A stretch of DNA of 64,000 nucleotides, taken from positions 1-64,000 of the forward strand of contig CAVNUY010000015.1 in the NCBI GenBank assembly GCA_963691655.1, given 5' to 3'. Below the pieces are notes generated by a model, which was not told the origin of the DNA, did not search any database, and saw only the letters and a list, made by a program, of their open reading frames with translations. A program made the position numbers and the translations under genes. Positions 57,019 through 64,000 of the stretch are shown piece by piece (within the stretch, counting starts at the first letter, position 1; every line of letters starts with the position of its first letter). Source of the stretch: Toxonevra muliebris. Taxonomy: Eukaryota; Arthropoda; Insecta; Diptera; Pallopteridae.

Positions 57019-57519
57019 CGATATGTACAATACCGTAATTATTTGGATTTCATTAAAATATTTGCACATGTACATATAACACCGGCTTATGAAAAATGCA
57101 AATAGATTTCTGATATATCGTTTGTATGATATGTATTATTTTATTATAATTAACAACTCTTAAAATAACTTGTACACAAATATGTCATTTATGGTAAATC
57201 CATTGAAAACAAGAGACAAATAGTTAAAAAAAAATTTAACTAAACCAAAAACTAGTTTCAATGTTAGGTAACAAAAAAGTAAGGTAAGTAATTGAAAGAA
57301 ATTTTTTAAACATGTACTCTATTATCACATAAATTTCCATTATCAGCCTCATCACTACAGATTTATTGCATAACGTTACTGCAAAAATAGACTTGGCGCA
57401 GAAGTAATCTAAATGTCATTAATTGATTACACTGTGCAACGACCAAAAAAGGTTCAAATCCTTGATCTTTTTTTGCTAAAATCTCATGTGCATAGAATAA
57501 ATTTTGTTTTTTTTTATAC
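57019..57519. other. Stretch without a recognised gene
   Basis: AT-rich, inside the Harbinger element. It may include the 3' untranslated part of the minus-strand MADF-like gene. Confidence 0.4.
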
Positions 57520-57645
57520 ATAAAATTCTAAAATACGTTTCATGGTTTTTGCCGTTTTAGCTGTTCCGATTGAAGGTCCATTATAATAAGGAAATTTTTT
57601 TTTTTGCAGTAATTTTTAAATCTAAATCCAATTTATCAATTTCTT
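57520..57645 (-). pseudogene. C-terminal part of Harbinger MADF-like gene
   Basis: Reading minus from the LINE junction: EEIDKLDLDLKITAKKK. A Glu/Leu-rich tail of this kind fits the end of the accessory protein whose N-terminal part lies at 62775-63682. The intervening LINE separates them. The frame meets a stop at about 57585. Confidence 0.5.
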
Positions 57646-57682
57646 CCCCCACACGGGTTGGCACCTTGTCGTGGTGTGGGGG
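57646..57682 (+). promoter_or_regulatory. 5' terminal hairpin of LOA-clade LINE 3
   Basis: CCCCCACAC and GTGTGGGGG pair over 9 bp around a 19-nt GC-rich loop (GGGTTGGCACCTTGTCGTG). Similar GGTTGGCACC...GTGTGGGGGC words are common at the 5' ends of R1/LOA-type LINEs. It marks the element's 5' boundary and may be part of an internal promoter or a structured RNA. Confidence 0.55.
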
Positions 57683-58253
57683 CTTAAGTTGCAGTGATTC
57701 GTCGGGCTATACTGACCGGGGGGCAGTCTTAGGCTGTTCCCCTGACAGGGGTACCCACGTTAGGCAGGCCGGCTGATGAGCAATTAACAAAGTCCTACCC
57801 AGTGTGCGTCTGTTTTCTCCATGTTAGGGGCGGCACACAACGACGTTTGTTCTCCAGGTCAGGGGCCGTCGAGTCTGAGTCTTTGTGTACATGGGATGGC
57901 AGACTCAAAAGAAATCCCACAGGGATGAGGAGCATGTTGTAATCATGGGTGAGTCAGCAAAGGAAGGTTTTACTGTGTAGGGAGTAGGATCTCCAGTGCT
58001 AGCGGTAGGTAGTGGGCGAGAGGGCTACCTGGCGTCGATATCCAGCGACCTCTTAGGCTGTGCAGCGATACCCCAGTCTACTAATCCTACTGGGAGGGGA
58101 AGGGAGAGTGTCTCCAAGCCAACTTTGGGCAGGCAGGAAGCCGTGGTGACAGGGACACGGTGACAGCTTTCGAAACTACGCATCGACACCGCAACCGATG
58201 ATGACTCGTTATCGCAGGTTAGCAACGTCGATGACATTGGTTCGGAAGTTGAG

Positions 58254-58916
58254 ATGCAGTTGCTCAATGATCCTCCCCGGCCTTCGGCTGCGGCTTCCGC
58301 GCCGGAGAAGGAGGCAAGGAAGGTGGTAAACCGAGAGCAACGGACCAAAAATGGCTACAAGCGCTCGGCTTACTACCTTCGTAAAATGAGGGCAAAAGAT
58401 CCTTCTTCCTTTACAAAAAGGGAGAAGGATCTTATCAAGAAGCACGAGAAGGTTGTGGCAAAGTTCGAGAAGAATAACGCCACCTCCTCCTCGTGCCAAA
58501 AGGAGAAGCAAATAGACCAGGCCACAGGTGGAAGCGTTAGCATGCCACCAATACCTAAGTCCACAGGCTCTCCAAATAGGGAACAGAGTTCCTCATCGGG
58601 CAAGGCTCTGAAAAGAGCCCGGTCCGATGAGGTTACTCCAAGGGATCCGAAAAAGCCGAAACCTTCGGCCTCCTTCGACTCTCCGATGGAGCTACAAGTA
58701 GCCATCATCGACAACGTCAACCCTGATGGGAAGATAACGCCGGAGAACTGGCTACTTGTAGAAGCTAAGCTGATGGAGGCGATGCTCAGGGCTGACAGCA
58801 AGGAGCCAGTTTTCGATGGGGCTGGCTGGCAGAAGGGTGTTAAGGCTGTTGGTTGCAGCAACAAGAAATCCTTAGATTTCTTAACGCGTGCAATCAGCAG
58901 CCTTGATGCATTCTGA
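58254..58916 (+). pseudogene. LOA-clade LINE 3 ORF1
   Basis: A 220-residue frame from MQLLNDPPRPS. It is lysine-rich and basic in the first half (KNGYKRSAYYLRKMRAKDPS, KREKDLIKKHEKVV) and Ser/Pro-rich in the middle (RARSDEVTPRDPKKPK), ending with ELQVAIIDNVNPDGKITPEN and a short tail (LDFLTRAISSLDAF). No CCHC knuckles. The frame is open upstream to a TGA at about 58149, so the true start could be earlier if non-AUG or lost. It is the RNA-binding-type ORF1 by position; the sequence alone does not prove function. Confidence 0.65.
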
Positions 58917-59193
58917 CAGGGAGCCCGTTTGGAAGTAGTTCCTCGGTCTCGGCTTCCGGTTCGACCGATAGTATCAGTGTGGATTCCTCCTCCGGTTCCG
59001 GATCAGGAATCCATACTGAGACATATTGGGCGTCAAAACCAGACGCTTAGCACATCAGAGTGACAGGTCTCTATGACTCCCTGCAAAAATGGAGTGGGTA
59101 GTGACGCATTGATCGCAGTAGATCAGGCGTCACTTACCAAACTAAGGAGCTGCGAGGGCAGCATCAGGTTCGGGTTAGGCACCCTAAAGGTAC

Positions 59194-59955
59194 GTGTTCC
59201 TGGTGGGTCACAAACCAACAGGGAAAAAGCTGGAAGCTGCCATTTCAGCCTCTCTCGACCTGATGAAGTTCATCGCAGAAAAGGGGGTGGACGTAGCTCT
59301 GGTTCAAGAACCCTGGCTTGTAAGAGGCAGGGTTAACGGTCTAGGGCTAAACGGCTATCGCCTTTATGTTCCACCAACCCAAGGTAAGATAAGAACCTAT
59401 ATAGTTGCCAAGAAAAGCATTAATCTTTTTCTTCTAACTCCCTACAGCACAGGAGACCTCACAACGGTGGTATGCGAACACAGGCACAAGCGTATCTTGT
59501 TGCTAACGTCCGCATACTTTCCATACGATGAGGAAGGCCCGCCCCCACAATCAATCCGGTAACTGGTCGCATATGCGGAGTCACGCGGATTGGACTTGGT
59601 GGCTGGCTGTGACGCAAATGGTCATAATGAACTTTGGGGCAGCTCTGATACCAACAGTAGAGGTGAGCCCATTTTTGATTACATTCTTTCTACTAACCTA
59701 ACTATATGCAACAAGGGTAATCAACCAACGTTTCGTAACAGGGTTAGGGAAGAAGTCATTGATATAACGTTGGCCACAGATTCCAATACTATTAGGGTTG
59801 ATAATTGGAGGGTATCAGACATTTGTTCCTTCTCGGACCACAGTCGGATACTTTTCACCATAAACTCTGAAGTAGAGGTCTCACGGTCATTTAGGAATCC
59901 CAAAAGGGCGAACTGGTCTGAATTTTCAATAACGGCTTCCCAAAACCTTGCATAG
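59194..59955 (+). pseudogene. LOA-clade LINE 3 ORF2, endonuclease domain
   Basis: KGVDVALVQEPWLVRGRVNG contains the catalytic Glu block. After an in-frame TAA (59560) come LDLVAGCDANGHNELWGSS, EVIDITLATDS and CSFSDHSRI, with the SDH catalytic triad residues kept. RNPKRANWSEF marks the domain end. An in-frame TAG (59953) follows. Same reading frame as the RT at 60022, with no frameshift. It nicks target DNA for target-primed reverse transcription in intact relatives. Confidence 0.88.
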
Positions 59956-60021
59956 ACGAAAGCCAAAGTTGGCCAAGGGATTGCTAACATTGACAAAGCA
60001 GTAGAAAGTCTGACAGGGATA

Positions 60022-62505
60022 TTGAATAAATCTTTTGAGATTTGTTGTCCACAAACTAGGCCACGATCCAAACCAAAAACGGTTTGGTGGAACGCAGAGT
60101 TAAGACAACTTAGTGTAAAATCAAGGAGACTCTTCAACAAGGCTAAGCTAAGCCGACTAGAAGAGGATTGGAATAAGTATAGGGGCAGTTTTAATGAATA
60201 CAAAAGTAAAATTAATTCTGCCAAAAGGGACTCTTGGCAGCAGTTCTGTGGAATCATGGAGACTGTAAATGAGGCATCAAGACTTCGAAAAATACTGTCT
60301 GGAACTACCACAGCTTTCGGCAGCATTCGGAAGATAGATGGATCATGGACAGACTCGAGCCAGGAGTCTCTTGAGGTTCTGATGAAGACACACTTTCCTG
60401 GTTGCACGGACTTGACCGACATCGAAAATCAGATGGCAAATCTTGTCCGGGCATCAAGGACTGACATCTTGGATATTGTAGATAGGGAAAAAGTCGCCTG
60501 GGCGATAAATTCATTCAACCCGCTTAAATCAGCGGAACCGGATGGAATTATATCAGCTATTCTACAGCATTCTCTTGAGAGCGTGGGGCCTCATCTAGTG
60601 GAAATCTTTTCAAGATGTCTAACATGTGGGTATGTGCCAAAGATTTGGAGAGCGGTCAGGGTAGTTTTCATTCCAAAAGCAGGAAAACTAAATCACTCTA
60701 CTGCAAAAGATTATAGGCCGATAAGTCTCTCATCGTTTATTTTAAAAACACTTGAGAGGCTAATTGACCTATATATAAGAGGGACTATCAGCATTTACAC
60801 AATGGACATCGCGCAGCACGCATACCGCAAAGGTAGTTCAGTGGATAGCGCTCTTCATGAAGTTGTTGGTATCATTGAGAAGTCATTAGATTTTAAGGAG
60901 TACGCTTTAGTAGGTTTCCTTGACATTGAAGGAGCCTTCAATAATGTAAACACGGAAGCCATCTGTAAGGCGTTGATGGATCATGGAGTTAAGGATTTCA
61001 TAGTGGCATGGATTGAAACAATGCTGAGAGGCAGAGTCATTAACGCTGCTATTAGTATTAGCTCCGTAAGTAAGAGGACTAGAAGGGGAACGCTGCAGGG
61101 AGGGGTATTGTCACTCCTCCTATGGCTCCTAGTAGTTAATGAGATTTTAAGAACTTTCAAGGAAAAGAGAACGAGAGTGGTAGCCTACGCTGACGACATA
61201 GCAATATTGATCCCTGGCAAATTCTTGTCGACGATTAGTGAGCTTATGGAATCAGCACTTGGCGAAATTTCCGACTGGGCTAGACGGAACGGTTTAGCAG
61301 TTAACCCTGCTAAGACTGAGCAAGTCTTGTTTACTAGAAAAACAAAAATACCTAAGTTTTCCCTACCAAGGTTGGATGGAGTGACACTGAATCTCTCTTC
61401 GGAAGCAAGGTATCTCGGTACCATTCTGGATTCAAAACTTAATTGGAGAAGGAATATCGAAGAGAGAACGAAGAAGGGAATGGCTGCATACTATACCTGT
61501 AAAAGGACCTTTCGGAAAAGATGGGGATTGCCGCCGTACGTTATTCATGGAATGTACATCACAATCATTCGACCCATCATCACCTATGGGTCTCTCGTCT
61601 GGTGGCAGGCGTTGGGTAAGAAGAGCAACCAAGCTCGCATGGGAAAAATACAGAGACTTGCAAGCCTGGGAATCTCAGGGACTGTAAGTAGTGCACCTCA
61701 GGAAGGTCTGAATATGATATTTCATCTCTTACCGTTACGGGTGTTTGTTCAAGGCTGTGCCGCAAAAGGAGCTCTTAGACTAAGAGAATCCAACGTGTGG
61801 AGATCAGCAAACTATGGACACTCTACAATTTTGAGTGAGATAAAGCGGAAGGGTCAAAATGGAATCAAAGCTGACTTAGATGTAGCCACGGATTATACGA
61901 CTTCAAATTTAGATTTTATTACTAGAATTCCAACTCTTTATCCAACCAGGGAAGACTGGGAGTCGGGTTCGGTAACAGGTAATGCTGGTATTACCATCTT
62001 TACCGGTGGCCCAAAGATGGAGAATGGAACTGGAGCTGGTCTCTACTTCGAAGACCTGCAGCTAAGGCAGTCGTATCGTCTTCCTGACAGCTGCAGCGTT
62101 TTTCAGTCAGAGATTTTTGCTATTGAGAAAACTGCTCGACTTCTACAAGACAGTACGATTCCGATTTCGAATATCACTATCTTTACTGACAGTCAGGCTG
62201 CAATGAAGGCAATAAAATCAAAAATAGTTAAATCGGAGATTGTAAAGAAATGTCGTGCTTCACTGGTGGCCATTGAGCACTACAAGGTCACTCTCTGCTG
62301 GGTTCCTGGACATAGCAATATTGAAGGGAACGAAATAGCAGATCAAATGGCCAGAAGGGGCTCTGAAATGGACATTAACGAGGCGGATACCTCTATACAA
62401 TCTCCGATGTGTGAACTATTTAGGAATATAGACGAGTACACCATAGCGGTGTCAAATGACGCTTGGACTAACCTAGATGACTGTATAGTTTCACGGGCCT
62501 TGTAG
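60022..62505 (+). pseudogene. LOA-clade LINE 3 ORF2, reverse transcriptase and RNase H
   Basis: 827 codons without a stop. Linker WWNAELRQL; RT blocks LKSAEPDGIISAILQ, AVRVVFIPKAGKL, DYRPISLSSFILKTLERLID, QHAYRKGSSVDSALHE, VGFLDIEGAFNN, GTLQGGVLSLLLWLLVVNEI and the active site AYADDIAIL (61181). The thumb has IIRPIITYGSLVWWQ. RNase H has FTGGPKMENGTGAG, where the first catalytic Asp of TDG is Gly, VFQSEIFAIE, FTDSQAAMKAI and WVPGHSNIEGNEIADQMA. RT is therefore plausible, RNase H probably dead. A TAG ends it at 62503. Confidence 0.92.
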
Positions 62506-62790
62506 TTTATAGTTTCAAATGTCCTCTTAGGGCACAACAAATCTGCAGTACGTCTGCTCACAGGAGTCATAACTGGACATTGTGCTATTGCACCAATGCT
62601 TCAACGGTGGCACATTACAACGAGCAGACTGTGCAGAAGTTGTCATGATGAAGAAGAGACAGAATCGATTCTTCACTTTCTATGTCAATGTCCTAGGCTA
62701 CAGATGAGCAGACTCCAATGTTTGGGGTCGCGCTTTTTCAATAGTCTAACAGAGATAACGAAAGTGGTTTTTGTTTTTTTCATTACATGA
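62506..62790 (+). pseudogene. LOA-clade LINE 3 ORF2, C-terminal finger
   Basis: Same frame beyond the TAG: VRLLTGVITGHCAIAPMLQR, then CRSCHDEEE...ILHFLCQC (CX2C...HX4C). The sequence passes out of LINE homology at about 62770, after SLTEITKVV. Confidence 0.82.
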
Positions 62791-63682
62791 TCCGAAGTCC
62801 TTTTTGAATTTTGGGTGCGATCCAATAACAACTCATTTTGTGTTATATTTACATTAGTTGTTTTGGTAGTTGTTGGGACATCGTCTAATTCAAATTCTTC
62901 TTGGAAAAAGCTGGTGGATGGATCAGTTGAATTCAGGAATTCATTCGAAAGAAATTCATATTGGTAGTCTTCAGAGTCGAAATTCTATGAAAATAAAAAG
63001 TTTGTTCTTTTATCTAGATGCATTTACTATTTGGAATACAAAACAAGTTGGTATTTTCTAAAACACATTCGTAATAGGTTTGTCTGTCTTCATAGCTAAA
63101 AACAAAAAATTTAAATTGTGTAAATGCAATTTTAATGTTCAAGACAACAAGTGCGTTTATAACCTTGAATTACTATGTATGTATGTATGGTGATATTAAC
63201 CAACAAACTTCTATTCTTTGGTGAATTGGACAGCAAACTTCTTTTCTTTGGTGAACTGGGCTCATTTCGCAAATTCTGTGAAAGTAAAAAAATTCCAAAT
63301 AAATACATATATTTTAAGAAAAAAACGTTATTTACATGTAAACTCCTTTTGTTGAAATTATTTACTGGGGAAGTGGGCTCAGAAGTTGCTGAAAGGAAAT
63401 TTTTATATTTCCAATTACTTTGTATTATTCCATTTTTTTACCAATTCACCTAAAAACATTTTATTAGTAGAAATACCTATATACATATGTCTATTTACCA
63501 TAAGAAAATCTTGGATTGGTTTTGAATTGTTGATTCATCTCATCCACAGTTTTTTGCCAAAACTGTTGCTTTTTTAATTTGTTTTTGTATGAAATACTTC
63601 TGTAATTCCATACAAACTTAGCTATATGCACCTTTTCCATAAGAAAAGATACATACTCGTCCTTCCAGATATGTTTTTCCAT
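62775..63682 (-). pseudogene. Harbinger MADF-like DNA-binding protein, split by LINE 3
   Basis: The first segment (63491-63682, minus) reads EYVSFLMEKVHIAKFVWNYR, SISYKNKLKKQQFWQKTVDE, resembling a MADF (Myb/SANT-like) domain: Leu/Ile and Trp-X2 spacing, YKNK, FW. After a stop or intron, the segment 62775-62995 gives an acidic linker: NFDSEDYQYEFLSNEFLNST, DPSTSFFQEEFELDDV, LLLDRTQNSKRTSDH. This is the usual composition of the accessory ORF of PIF/Harbinger transposons, which helps the transposase enter the nucleus and bind DNA. The frame runs into the LINE 3' end at about 62775 and seems to continue at 57645. Confidence 0.65.
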
Positions 63683-64000
63683 TTTGAACTAACAATATCA
63701 TTTAAAATATTTTTTAAACGTAAATGTTGTTTAACGATTTGAATTTTTTCCAATTATTTTTTTTAAAGACGTTCTGCCTGAATTTGACCGTTCTATATTA
63801 TTTAATATAATCGTCTCTTTCACACAATTTATTGCTGTCTTCATAATATAAGTGACACTTAACACTTTTTAATGCATTAAAAATGTAAAAAAATGTGGAA
63901 AAAATCAAGTATTACTTTAAGCAAGAAATTTCAAATATTCGGCAATTAGCAAATGTGAAGAATACCTAATATAAATAGCGTTAATAGTAATATCTGTTAA
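63683..64000. other. Right edge, no gene seen
   Basis: AT-rich, probably the end of the Harbinger element and its flank. I could not identify matching terminal inverted repeats. The words AATTTCAAATATTCGG at 63927 resemble 14811. Confidence 0.35.

Larger units (their letters stand above)
57646..62770 (+). mobile_element. LOA-clade LINE 3, nearly full length
   Basis: Complete layout: GC-rich 5' UTR (57646 to about 58250), ORF1, ORF2 with endonuclease, RT, RNase H and C-terminal finger. The 3' end stops at about 62770 without an obvious tail. It is inserted in the minus-strand MADF-like gene of a Harbinger transposon, which continues on both sides. G+C is higher than in the neighbouring DNA. 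It looks like the youngest LINE in the window. Confidence 0.85.

Noticed and set aside
58025..58864. Minus-strand frames across the LINE 3 ORF1
   Set aside because: Shadows of a GC-rich coding region on the plus strand.

Overview
This is a repeat-packed piece of an insect nuclear genome, from a fly (Diptera). The only host gene I can identify is cubitus interruptus (ci), the Gli-family zinc-finger effector of Hedgehog signalling, read on the minus strand. Five coding exons join in one consistent frame (38+368+650+474+165 nt = 565 codons). The 38-nt first coding exon (45111-45148) lies about 36 kb upstream of exon 2 (8603-8970). Exons 3 to 5 follow with introns of 53-72 bp. Zinc finger 5 and everything C-terminal must lie left of the window, beyond an intron longer than 7.1 kb. 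In Drosophila ci is on the small Muller F element, which in many other flies is the X, so an X-linked or dot-chromosome origin is a reasonable inference but is not shown here.

Layout. 1-7117 is ci intron 5, holding a broken LOA-clade LINE with an inverted 5' piece, an RTE-like fragment, a second LOA fragment and two small MITEs. 7118-8970 are ci exons 5 to 2. 8971-45110 is ci intron 1, a transposon graveyard. It holds an R1-like LINE, a SINE with 12-bp target duplications, foldback elements, a 682-bp mariner with long terminal repeats, several hAT-type non-autonomous elements (two with perfect 8-bp duplications), tRNA-like repeats, a long LTR with a 57-bp minisatellite, satellite-like arrays, an old copia element (33641-42353) that has taken in several other elements including a maT-type (DD37D) transposon, and a Jockey-like remnant. 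45111-45148 is ci coding exon 1. 45149-46710 is probably ci 5' leader and promoter.

46711-64000 is upstream of ci. It contains a foldback MITE, AT-rich sequence, a decayed LOA element (51372-55303) and a PIF/Harbinger transposon. The Harbinger transposase is at 55419-56627. Its second gene, a MADF-like protein on the minus strand, is split by a nearly full-length LOA-clade LINE (57646 to about 62770). The second reading frame of that LINE is continuous apart from three in-frame stops.

No CRISPR, rRNA or bacterial-type features are present. Apart from ci, nothing here appears to encode a working host protein, and most open frames are transposon remnants. I see no clear new cellular system. 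The notable points are the ci architecture and the nested, datable insertions.
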